A stretch of DNA of 64,000 nucleotides. Origin: Eulemur rufifrons (lineage: Eukaryota; Chordata; Mammalia; Primates; Lemuridae). The stretch lies in assembly GCF_041146395.1 (NCBI RefSeq), contig NC_091000.1:16258501-16322500 (forward strand), in the 5' to 3' direction. Positions 1-10,080 of this stretch are shown here, one piece after another; the stretch's first letter is position 1; each line of letters starts with the position of its first letter. The notes below the pieces were generated by a model. That model was given only the letters and a program-made list of their open reading frames with translations. It was not told the DNA's origin and searched no databases. The position numbers were made by a program, and so were the translations under genes.

Positions 1-527
1 AGATTGAAATACAGATTTTTTTTCATGAAAAAGGCACACCAAAAAAAAATCAAAATGCAGAGTGTTTTATTCAAGCATTGCTATTAGCTAAAACAACATA
101 CACTTATGCAAATGTTTTTATCAACTCTGATTTGGAAAAAGGTAAAGTTCCAAAAGTACTTTTTAAGTAACTCTTAATCTCTACTAACATAAAACCGAAT
201 TTTTTTTTAAAGGAAGAAAAACCACTTATACCTTACAGTTAATGTAAAAGAAAGACAACCTGTATATCCCTAGAAGCATTGCAAATCCTATGCAAAAGTA
301 AACCCCATCTTCACCAGCAGCTTCTTATAAACCACTAAAACAGTTACAGGTAAAAAGGCAATCTCTTCCTTACTAAAGGAGAAAAACGGCTTGAACTATG
401 GCTTATTCATCCATCCAATAATCATGTATTGCCTGCCTCCCGTACCCTTGAAGGATTGCACTCACCATCAGAGAAATGAAAGAGGTGACAGTGGAGATGA
501 AGCAGAAATATAACCTGAAACATTTAC
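1..527. other. ANXA5 intron 6 (partial), no feature seen
   Basis: A+T-rich intron sequence between exon 6 and the left edge. I recognise no repeat and no further exon in it. Confidence 0.7.
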
Positions 528-618
528 CTTCTTCATAGACTTGTTTTATGGCTCTTAGTTCTTCAGGTGTCCTTGAAGCAATAATTTCCGTCAGGACTTT
601 TTCATTGGTCCCAGCTCC
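528..618 (-). CDS. ANXA5: ANXA5 exon 6, residues 102-131 (start of annexin repeat 2)
   Basis: Coding exon of 91 bp read on the minus strand, encoding Gly102 to Glu131 plus the first base of codon 132. It opens with GAGTNEKVLTEIIASR, the calcium-binding AB loop of repeat 2: with Leu100-Lys101 of the preceding exon it completes the K-G-x-G-T signature of type II annexin sites. The acidic partner ligand, about 40 residues later, lies off the window. The acceptor AG is at 620-619 and the donor GT at 527-526, giving a phase 1 exit. From memory the residues are identical to human annexin A5. The next intron runs to the left edge. Confidence 0.96.
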
Positions 619-2663
619 CTGTTGGGAGATTTATTTTTAATAGAGAAAACATGTCAGTAAGATTAAAAAGAATGTTATTTTCCTAGTATAGATGTTACCC
701 AAGTTGCATAATTATATAAATATTACCCAACATGGACTTCTATATATATAAGTTCTATTAGTTACAGAAATAAGAAATTTGAAATTACTTTTCTCTCCAA
801 AGACAACTTTATTCTTTTTTGTTTACGAAAACACAATATTTATTGTATGTATATATGTATATATATAACAGTTACATAAATTTGTAACTTGTAATTTGAC
901 CAGTTAATTCTAGTTTAAAAGTAAACCATTTTAATGAAACATAAAATGATTTTTAAAAAGCTGAAACAGTAAAAATGAAAAATTTACATAAATTTACATG
1001 GAGCACTGATACTTAAACAATCTGTACCTCAAAACATAAACCCTTTCCCCCAAGTTAAGTTCTCTGTGGAGACACAGGGAAATTGTGCTTCAAAGGTAAC
1101 AATACATATAGCATTGCTTAGTTATTAGGAATTGGGTACAAAGAAATTGAGACTTGCTTTCTGGATTTTTGAAAAACAATTTTAGTTGGTTTTCCTTTTT
1201 CTGCTTATAAAAATTATATCTACACACTGCTAAATTAGAAGATGCAACAATACATACAACTGAACTTAATTTTAAAAATATGTATATACATAATTTTGTT
1301 TATATTTCTGTTTCTTTACCAAAAATCAAACACTGAAAAGCCTAGGTTCATCCTCTGGCAGAATTTCAGCTGCTGCTAACATTCAGAAGCACTCTGCAAA
1401 AAAGCACTTTTCTCAGTAACCTAAGATTTTGTTATTCCAAAGAATCACTGTAGGAAAATGAAGAGAATAAGCATAATCTAGCTCCTATCTGGATGAACCT
1501 TCTCCTCCCTGCACTCCATAAGTAAGAATCACTGAGCTACATTATCTCCTTGTTGTTAAATCTCAATCTGCCCATTCAAAATCTAACTACTAACCATTAA
1601 ACTTCTTCCTGTCTCCTAAATCTAAACAAATGTTTCAATGCAGTCATACTTATACAATATTCCAAACACCAGTCAAGGGAACACTCATTCAGTTTTTGCT
1701 TCAACTGAAATTATAACAAGTTTACCAACTACTTCATTTTAGTGTTTACAAGTACAGGAAAGATTTTGTGACAAAAAAAAGAAAAAAACAAATATAAAAA
1801 GAAAAACTAAAATTAGACATGAGGATTTTGTGACCAAAAAAGAAATAAGTAAACATAAAAAAAAGTATAGGAAAGAAGGAAAGGGTAGCAGAAAATCCTT
1901 ATCTTGAAAATTCTCCCTAAAGCTTTACTTTTTAACCTAAAATGATAAGCAATACTATTGTTCCCCAAGCAACTTGCTATTTAAAAAGATAAAATACCTC
2001 ATCTGTAATATTTTCTAAACACTTCTAAAAATTAGGAGACAGGCATGAAAATAAAATATCAAAATCTACAAAAAACACGAAAAATTTAAATAGCCAATAT
2101 TACTGAGTTTAAGTATACAAAAAGGCTGAATAACACACTTGTAATTTTCTCCTTCCTTTACTTCTTATTGCTTCCTACAGCTCTGTCTTCCAAGCAACTC
2201 TCACTGAAATAAGTCAAATAAAATTTTTAATACATAACAATTAAGATAAAGTAATTACCAAAACAAAACAGTATTATCTACAACAGGAACATTCCTTTCA
2301 CTCATCCTTTTTTTTTTTTTTTCTTTGAGACAGAGTCTCCCTTTGTTGCCCAGCCTAGAGTGAGTGCCGTGGCGTCAGCCTAGCTCACAGCAACCTCAAA
2401 CTCCTGAGCTTAAGTGATCCTCCCGCCTCAGCCTCCCAGGTAGCTGGGACTACAGGCATGCACCACCATGCCCGGCTAATTTTTTCTATATATATTTTAG
2501 TTGGCCAGATAATTTCTTTCTATTTTTAGTAGAGAAGGGGTCTCGCTCTTGCTCAGGCCAGTCTCGAACTCCTGACCTTGAGCAATCCACCCGCCTCGGC
2601 CTCCCAGAGTGCTAGGATTACAGGCGTGAGCCACCGCGCCCAGCCCTCACTCATCCTTTTTAC
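619..2663. other. ANXA5 intron 5
   Basis: About 2 kb of A+T-rich intron. It holds one Alu at its 5' end (2308-2646) and a diverged 61-bp direct repeat near 1762-1880. The rest, about 619-1750 and 1900-2300, shows nothing I recognise. Confidence 0.75.
2308..2646 (-). mobile_element. Alu SINE (lemur-type dimer), sense to ANXA5
   Basis: Full dimeric Alu on the minus strand with its poly-T at the low-coordinate end. The perfect target duplication TCACTCATCC lies at 2298-2307 and 2647-2656. The linker carries the A/T-rich stretch seen in the other Alus here. Its head starts 17 nt after the splice donor of exon 5. Confidence 0.93.
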
Positions 2664-2777
2664 CTTCAGGGCATGCTTCAGTTCATAAGCGTCATACAGC
2701 CGAGAGGGTTTCATCAGAGCCACAATTAATTTTTCAAATTTTCCAGTTAGTTCTGATTTCAGGTCATCCAGAAGATC
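2664..2777 (-). CDS. ANXA5: ANXA5 exon 5, residues 64-101 (end of repeat 1, linker)
   Basis: Coding exon of 114 bp (38 codons, phase 0 on both sides), encoding Asp64 to Lys101. It starts [17 protein letters not shown] and ends in YELKHALK. Glu72 is the acidic bidentate ligand that pairs with the KGLGT loop of repeat 1, so the first type II calcium site is intact. The stretch [14 protein letters not shown] is the conserved helix and turn leading into repeat 2. The acceptor AG is at 2779-2778 and the donor GT at 2663-2662. An Alu begins only 17 nt into the downstream intron (see findings). The translation matches human annexin A5 as I remember it. Confidence 0.96.
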
Positions 2778-4256
2778 CTAATTCACAGAAAACATAAATT
2801 TGTTAACCAGATAGAAATGTTAAGGAGATTCTTCTTAAATATAAATGATAGCCCACTTGTACTAATGAATTCTTTATGTAGCTGTCTCCAAGTAGAAGGC
2901 ACATGCGCTAAACAACCCCATAACCTTGAATAATATATTCTACTTTTGACACGTGACTTAAACCTAAGCTAAGGCAAAGCCATCTATGCATCAAGGTATT
3001 TATTTTTACAAAATGTTTTTCTTAACTTGAAGAGTTGGAAAAAAATGAATACCTTCAAAAGTAGACTGAAGATACTTTACTTTTAAAATACTATTCAGAG
3101 AAACACGGGTATCTTTTTTAAAAATTCCCCCCCAAAAATTACAAATACATTTTACAAAGGATAAAATTTAGCTTATCATACCCAAACATAAAAACTTTTT
3201 CTTTTCTCTCAATATCTAATAACATTCTAATACATAACAGATTATGGTCATTATTATGCTCCTGACTACCGACAAACATCTGTTACTATAGGGATATTAT
3301 ATATATAATTATGAAAAGAAAGACTATAGGTATTTCCTACCTGTAAGTTTCACCACATCAGGCAACTATAAATGGTGTTTAGAATACTTTGCTTTTTTGC
3401 TTTGCATTTGTTTCTCAATGAAATGACAATACGAGTTTTCAGAATAACAAGACTACATTTCAGGTTTTTATGTATGTACTCATTCATTTAATTAGTGAAT
3501 TTAAAAATTTTTACTTTGACTTGTTAATCAAATAAGAGAAATTAAATCAATTAATTAAAAATCCATCAATTTTTTTTTTTTTCTTGAGACAAAGTCTCAC
3601 TCTGTTGCCCAGGCTAGAGTGCCGTGGTGTCAGCCTAGCTCACAGCAACCTCAAACTCCTGGGCTCACGCAATCCTCCTGACTCAGCCTCCCAAGTAGCT
3701 GGGACTACAGGCTTGCTCCACCATGCCTGGCTAATTTTTTCTATTTTTAGTAGAGACAGTATCTCACTCTTGCTCAGGGTGGTCTCGAACTCCTGACCTC
3801 AAACGATGCTCCCATCTCGGCCTCCCAGAGTGCTAGGATTACAGGCGTGAGCCCCCACACTCGGCCCCCCAAAATTCCATCAATTAAAGTCACCACAAAA
3901 TGAACCAAGACTATAAGTGTGTCATAAAAAACATTGTAATACAGGCTTACATCTAGAAAATGGATAATAAAACAATCCTGAGTATAGAAGGTAAAAAGTG
4001 GGGCAGTTATCACGATGGGATCTTTTGACACCACTACAGCATCAAGCAGGGAAGAACAATTATGTGAGGATAAGTTGGGTGAGCACTGTGGACCAACATC
4101 TGATAATTTAGAGGAAAGGTTGAAAAGAAAAAAAAAAGTAGGGATGTCAGAATCACAAAATAAATGATGCTTGTAAAAAATACCAGCATATTCCAAAGTA
4201 GTCTTAAAACTCATAGCTGCTCTCCCATTCTACCCTGGGATGAAATGCGGTCTTAC
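2778..4256. other. ANXA5 intron 4
   Basis: About 1.5 kb of A+T-rich intron with one Alu (3569-3865). The stretch 2778-3560 shows nothing I recognise. Confidence 0.75.
3569..3865 (-). mobile_element. Alu SINE in ANXA5 intron 4
   Basis: Dimeric Alu on the minus strand, poly-T from about 3569, ending with a worn CACTCGGCCC head. It is flanked by near-identical copies of ATCCATCAA (from about 3560) and TTCCATCAATT (from about 3876), the target duplication. Here the linker lacks the long A/T-rich insert, so this copy is of the older form. Confidence 0.9.
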
Positions 4257-4351
4257 CCTGCCAAACAGAGTTTTAAAAGCCGCAGAGATTTCCTGGCGCT
4301 GAGCATTACTTCGGGATGTCAACAGAGTCAGGATGCTCTCCTCATCGGTTC
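4257..4351 (-). CDS. ANXA5: ANXA5 exon 4, residues 32-63 (core of repeat 1)
   Basis: Coding exon of 95 bp. Its first two bases complete the Gly32 codon begun in exon 3, then it encodes Thr33 to Arg63. It reads TDEESILTLLTSRSNAQRQE then ISAAFKTLFGR, helices A-D of annexin repeat 1, and the TDEE follows directly on the glycine loop. The acceptor AG is at 4353-4352 and the donor GT at 4256-4255. The split glycine codon is GGA here, across a phase 1 intron. The residues match the annexin A5 family sequence and no stop or frameshift is present. Confidence 0.96.
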
Positions 4352-5579
4352 CTGCAATTTACGGTTAACAATGACAGCTCGACTCCCACATGCCCACTCC
4401 CCAGCCACCCCTGTACCCAGCTCCCCACTCACTTTATTTCTTACCTCTCTCTCTGAGAATATAAAATATGTTTTATTAGTTTCTTAAAAATATAAAATTT
4501 ACAATATACAAAATGCTAGGGTTCCAACATATACTACTATGCCCCTATTCCCGACATATATTATGAAGTAGGTAGAAAAATACTCCTGACCTTTGAAAAA
4601 CTGAGTGCATCTAGTTTTTCATGCAACAAATAGTTACTCAAATTACAGCTATTCACAAGGCACAATGTGCTGGGTGTTACACGGGCTTGGGAGAAGAGAA
4701 AGATATAAACTCTGGCTTCAAATTACAGACAATTTAGGGTGAAAATATAAAAATATAAATAACTGTGAGCTAAGGCAGAATGTGACAAGTGCCTCAGGAG
4801 AGGTCCAGGTGTTAAACGGGGTTCAAACGACAGGGCTCTCAGCTGATGGGAGGTGGAAGGAAGTTTCAGGTAAAGCTTCACAGAAAAGGTGACACTCAGA
4901 ACAGTCTTGAAGGACGGAAGGATTGTGAAAGGCAGTGATGTAAGGAAGGACAGGTTTTTAGATCAAGGGAAAAGCTCAGCAGTGGGAAAACACAGGGCTT
5001 TTGTGACTAGCAGATAACCCAGCACGGCTGGATCAGAGAACACATCAGGCAGTAAAGGGAGATGAGTCTGAAAAGTCGGGCTGGGATACTACGGAAGGCC
5101 TCACAAGGCCAAAAAGCATGTGAACAGTAGTGCAGAAGGAACCTGAGCACAGGGATATAGTTACACGTGGAAATCCTCGAGATGAGAGGTTTTTAAATGG
5201 CTAAAAAAGTGGCCGAGGAAAGAGAAGAGAGTCATATATAAGAGAGACTTGCAGAAGGAGACCTGGGTATCTGACCGGGCAGAGGGAACAGAGCTGCAAA
5301 GCTGCTCACTCTCGGGGACGGCTGCATCTCCACTCAGGCTGCTACAGCACAGTAAAGGTGACAAGCTCAAAGCACACGGGCTGAATTTCACTGCCTGTTC
5401 AGTTCTAGAGACCGAACATTAGCGATGGTCTATAGTATTATTTGTTTATCTTAATGTACCTTTTGTCCTATAAATTTCAGATCAAAATAGTCTTAAATTT
5501 ATCTTACTGTAATCAATGACGTTTTGTCTAAAAAACCAAATGGTACATTATTTTAGAACAAAAAGGAGGCTAAATTTAC
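4352..5579. other. ANXA5 intron 3
   Basis: 1.2 kb intron. The part 4640-5230 is an old interspersed repeat (listed separately); the remainder shows nothing recognised. Confidence 0.7.
4640..5230. repeat. Ancient interspersed repeat, family not named
   Basis: Purine-rich text with phrases such as CAGTCTTGAAGGACGGAAGG and GGTTTTTAAATGGCTAAAAA. The same kind of text recurs at 8380-9230, 18640-18900 and 39550-39860. I recognise it as a common old mammalian repeat but cannot give its name safely. Confidence 0.45.
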
Positions 5580-5664
5580 CCAGGCCTTTCATGGCCTTCC
5601 GAAGAGTTTCTGCATCAGCCCGCTCATCAAATCCAGGGAAGTCACTCACGGTGCCTTTGGGAAC
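5580..5664 (-). CDS. ANXA5: ANXA5 exon 3, residues 4-32 (N-terminal tail and AB loop of repeat 1)
   Basis: Coding exon of 85 bp encoding Val4 to Leu31 plus the first base of Gly32. It reads VPKGTVSDFPGFDERADAET and then LRKAMKGLG, the short annexin A5 tail followed by helix A and the calcium loop (ligands Met28, Gly30 and Gly32). The tail is the only part that differs from the human protein as I remember it: Pro5, Lys6 and Ser10 stand where human has Leu, Arg and Thr. The acceptor AG is at 5666-5665 and the donor GT at 5579-5578, phase 1. Upstream lies the 10.3 kb intron 2. Confidence 0.96.
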
Positions 5665-6907
5665 CTAAGACAGGAAACGCAGTGGTATTACTCATATCAT
5701 GACAAATATGAGAAAGCAAACAACACAAACAATAAGCCATTTGCTACATACCACATTTAGTCATTAAACAAATTTACTGTTTGATAAGATTTGTGACCAC
5801 ATTTGAAGTGGGCAGTAGACCATTTACAATGTGCATCAGCGGGACCGATTCAGCACACGAGCTGCCCTGACCACCCGCAATACCGTTAGCGGGAAGGCTG
5901 GCTCCCTCTTCCCTGTGATCAAGCCCCGCCAACACCTCTCGGTTCCCAGAAGGCACTTCCTTGCAGGCTTCCTCCCACTCAGTCTCTCAGCACCTTGATC
6001 TAGGACACGCTGAACCTGCACTGAACCTTAATATCCCACCCTGAGCACTCACTTCCAAGCAATGCTCTTACCACATGTTTTTTCATCGAAGTCCTGTTTC
6101 TGTATATTTACTTAGGGATCTTAAGATAACACAGCAAAGCCTGAAAAGATATTTGGTAGCTCATGTGCCAGAAGAATAAAACTCTTTTGAACTGTACAAA
6201 GGTGTACTGGAAGACATTCTTGACGAAGCTTCCTGTTCCACATTATCTCACATATAGTACTTTTAATAATCAAAATATTTTAATATTTCAAAGGAAGTTT
6301 GCAATGTCATTAGATCCTCAGAGTCAGAAGGCTTTACTAATACTGAGCCATAAATTCTTACCTTATGCTTAAGGGAGGCTTCAGCATTTACTTTTACCAA
6401 TAAATGTTACTGAATTCCCCCAAAACTCCTATTGAAGTACCATCTAAAATGGAGAAACAAACAGCTGCTCTGGTTTACAATCCTGTGTTTTATTACGAAT
6501 GCACAGAAGCACAGTCACCTTCAAAGGGAAAAATTTCTTTTCTACCTCAGCCTCCAATTGCTGCATATGCCAATAGTTATACTACTACTCAAATTTTAAA
6601 AGATGACAAAAGAAAGATAGCCATGGGAAAGAACTTGCACAGGACACAGTGTCAAAGGTCAGCTCAGTGACCTTCCCTCTTTAGTGGCACTAAATTATGC
6701 TTCCTAAAAAAGTGACACCCGTGGATCCAGGAGACAGTGACAAAGACTCTCACCTTGACCACACTTTGAACAGGCTCCTCTGAGCCCTCTTCTCAACTAG
6801 GCCTTGTCCTTGTGCCTCCTTTGCCTGTCCAGCCCAGTTGCAGCAAGAATCTTGCTAAGACACTTTAGGAAAGATACCCCTATTCCTGATAATCTGATCA
6901 TCCTCTC

Positions 6908-7282
6908 TCATAGATTGAATGTTTATGTCTCCTCAAAATTCCTATGTTGAAATCCTACCCCACAACATGATGTATTAGGAGACAGGACTCTTGGGAGACA
7001 ATTAGGATTAGAGGTAGTCATGAGAGCAGAGTCCCCATGATGAAATTAGTGTCCTTGTAAGAGTCCTGGGAGAGCTTGCTTCTCTCTGCTGCGTGAGGAG
7101 GCAAGAAGGCAGCAGTCTACAACCCAGAAGAGAACCCAACCAGAACCCTCACCAGAACCCGGCTATGCTGGCACCCTGACCTTGGACTTGCAGCCTCCAG
7201 AACTCTGAGAAATAAATTTCTGTTGTTTGTAAGCCACCCAGTCTACAGTACTCTGTCATAGCTGCCCAAAGGAACTAAGGCA
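6908..7282 (+). mobile_element. MLT1-type LTR (MaLR)
   Basis: Starts ATAGATTGAATGTTTATGTC and ends near GGAACTAAGGCA, with the MaLR hallmarks in between: CTTGGACTTGCAGCCTCCAG, then AATAAATTTCTGTTGTTTGT and the CACCCAGTCT tail. It is a solo LTR in plus orientation, about 375 bp. The exact subfamily is not assigned. Confidence 0.8.
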
Positions 7283-7288
7283 CCCTCC

Positions 7289-7580
7289 ATGTCTAATCAA
7301 TTTCCTCATCCCCCACCCTTGACATCTGATCATCCTAGCCTGCCTTCAGTAAGAATCCTGTTGAGTGAGTTTATCAAGAAACTCCCTAACTTGATGTCTC
7401 CTCTTGGTAATTTTCCATCCACTGACTTCTTCACTCTGCTTGTTGACTACAAATCCCAGTTGTCTTCACTATATTTGGAGTTGAGCCTGATTTCTCTCCC
7501 CTATTATGATAGTCATGACCTGTACTGTTATACTCTTGAATAAAGTCTTCCTTACTGTCAGAATAATTTTTTCTTTAACA
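7289..7580 (+). mobile_element. LTR fragment, same family as the one at 26400-26740
   Basis: Shares with the minus strand of 26400-26740 the phrase GGTAATTTTCCATCCACTGA (GCAATTTTCCATCCACCAG there), a GACTACAAATC / GGCTATAAATC block and a GAATAAAGTC / GAATACAATT block in the same order. The order TATA-like block then polyadenylation signal fits an LTR promoter and R region. Family name not assigned. Confidence 0.5.
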
Positions 7581-8379
7581 GTAGTCCCTCCTCTTATTCA
7601 AGAGAAGATACATTGTTCTTTCCCGTGAACAGGGCAGGCTATGAGAGAACCTACTGGAAAACCTGATCTCATGAAGTTCCTCCTGACCTTAACTCCTTAG
7701 GTCAAGTGTTAGGATCATGAGGCCAAAGGACAAGACCCAAGAGAAGAGGTGTTCTTCAGGTTGTATCCCAGACCCAGACTGTGGACTGGTAGCAGCTTTC
7801 ATTTCCTCAGTCCCTCAGCTAAACAAAGGACTGTGGCCAACTAGGAAAAGGGGTGGGAGGACCTCTCTCCCACTTGTCTCGTGGAAAAGTCATGAAACTA
7901 AGCTAGAGCTGCTCATTCCTCCAAGTGGGAAATGCACCCACAGCCAGGCTAATCTCCATTCCCACCCCTCTAAGGAGCACAGATGCATAAAGACCAATAA
8001 ATCCCCCTCCATTAGTTCTGTAGCTTGAGCCATATGAAATTGAATGGTTGAATATTGGCAATTTCATGATTTAACATAATTAAAAGGAGCTATAGGTTAG
8101 GAGAGAAATTGATAAGATTTGAGAAGATAGTCCTTCAAAATTAGCATGGGTTAGGAAAGTTATTTCTCTCAGATCAAACTGCAGTTTTTGTTTAAAGAGA
8201 CCATTTCAAATTGATTATGAGGACATCAATATCATTGTATAAATGAATAAATACCACAATTTTCCTTAATGTGAGAACTTAGGACTGACTGCCCTTGCAG
8301 TTTACCTGTCTGTTTATTCAATTCACACAACAATCATTTTCTGAATGCCTTTCATGTGCAAAGTTTAAGAGTCAGAATC

Positions 8380-9230
8380 CCTAAAGTGAAGTAGAAAATG
8401 ACAGGCGTGTAACTAACCAAGGGCAGTCGAGGATGTGCACAGAGGCTGGATCAGGGTACTGTGAGTACATAAAGAGTTGGGAAGAGTGGAAAGAAAAGAA
8501 ATACGGGGAAAATTCCAAAAAATGTCTTGAAGGTTGCCTGTGAGTATGCCAGGCTGGTTCAGGAAAGTAGAGAAGTATAGGAGAGTATTTTTCAGCATGC
8601 ATAAAAGCATGGAAGAACAAAATGATCGATCTGATATTTTGGAGAAAGGGTTAAGCATTTCAACAGAGTGGAACAAGCAGTAAAGTTGAATAGAAAAACA
8701 AACAAGGAAAAGGTCAGGTTGGGGGGAGAGGAGGGGCACAAAAGCCACGCTAAAAAGCGCAGATGTCATCCTCTGGGCAACAGGAAGCCATTAGAGCAGC
8801 AGTCCACAATTTTTTTGCTTTTTGGCACCAGGGACCAGTTTCATGGAAGACAATTTTTCCACAGACCAGGGAGGGGGAGGATGGTTTGGGGATGATTCAA
8901 GCACATTACATTTATTGTGCACTCTATTTCAATTATTATTACATTGTAATATATAATGAAATAATTATACAACTCACCATGGGTTGGGGACCCCTGCATT
9001 AGAGGACACACAAACAGGGAAGAACAGTGTCAACTCTGCACAGTAATAGTGACTCTGGCAGCAGTAGGGACAACAGAATGGACTGTGCAGGAGTGGAGAC
9101 AGGAAGACTGTTTTAAAACTAACACCACAAACAAAAGAAGGTCAAGAAGATCTGATCAAAGGCAGGGGCAATGGAAATGGAAAGGAAAATACAAACGTAA
9201 CAAGAGCAGGGTAGAAGGGAACTATTTAGG
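8380..9230. repeat. Ancient interspersed repeat, split by a hAT element
   Basis: Text such as GGGCAACAGGAAGCCATTAG and GTGACTCTGGCAGCAGTAGG belongs to the same old repeat type as 4640-5230. The hAT element at 8797-8996 lies inside it and repeats CATTAGAG on both sides, so the repeat is the older of the two. Confidence 0.45.
8797..8996 (+). mobile_element. hAT (Charlie-like) non-autonomous DNA transposon
   Basis: A 200-bp element starting CAGCAGTCCACAA and ending TTGGGGACCCCTG, which are terminal inverted repeats. A perfect 8-bp target duplication CATTAGAG at 8789-8796 and 8997-9004 marks the hAT superfamily. The first 70 bases match the inverted copy of the element at 29239-29552. It has no coding capacity. 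Confidence 0.85.
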
Positions 9231-9429
9231 ATGATTCTGATTTTGGAATGGGGAAGAGGATGGCTGGTTTTGCATTGCTCCATAGTAGGCATACCAGAAG
9301 AGAAGCAGGCTTGTGGGTTATTGGCACACAGCGTTAGATGGAGCTGCCTGAGGCGGCCACCACCCAAGGCAATATTAATGGGGTGGAAAGAAGAGCCAGA
9401 GAAGAAGGGAAGGGAAGGTGATAGACAGA

Positions 9430-10080
9430 ATGTCAGCTAATATCTGGTGAGTACAGCATTGAGGCAGGAGCCGTGCTCAGGGCTTCACATGGGTCAATTC
9501 AGTAAACCCCCTGCTATGGTTTGAATGCTTATCTCCTCTGAACCTCACATCGACACTTAATGCCCAATGATGCAGCATTGAAACGTGGGGCCTTTGAGAG
9601 GTGACTGTGTCACAAGGGCTCTGCCCTCATGAACGGATTAATCTATTCATGTACTACTGGATCAATGGGTTATCATGGGAGTGAGACTGGTGGCTTTATA
9701 AGATGAAAAAGAGACTTGAGCTAGCACACTCAGCCTCCCCACCATGTGATACCGTGAGCCACCTCGGAACTCTGCAGAGAGTCCCCACCAGCAAGAAGGC
9801 CCTCACCACCAGATGCAGCCTCTCAGCCTTGGACTTCCAGTCCCCATAACTCTATGAAATAACTTCCTTCACTTTATAAATTGCCCAGTTTCAGGTATTC
9901 TGTTATAAGCAACAAAAAATGAACTAAGACATCTCATTTTACAGATGAAGAAACATACTAACTTAGAAAGATTTGGCGAGTCACCCAAGTGACCAGGAAA
10001 CAGGCAAGTAGCAGAGCTGGAAGTTGAACTCAAGTCATGGGACTGTGGCCCTGGGCTCTTATACACGAAGCTACACTGCA
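9430..10080 (+). repeat. MIR SINE, split by an MST LTR
   Basis: The left part ends GGGTCAATTCAGTAAACCCC (about 9511). The right part resumes at 9932 with TCTCATTTTACAGATGAAGA and runs through GTAGCAGAGCTGGAAGTTGA to about 10080. Together they read as one MIR in the conserved core order. Confidence 0.7.
9512..9931 (+). mobile_element. MSTA/MSTB-type LTR (MaLR)
   Basis: Solo LTR of 420 bp starting TGCTATGGTTTGAATG and ending GAACTAAGACA. It contains GCACACTCAGCCTCCCCACC, the CTCTGCAGAGAGTCCCCACC motif and a TCAGGTATTCTGTTATAAGC tail, all typical of MST LTRs. It sits inside a MIR. Confidence 0.88.
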
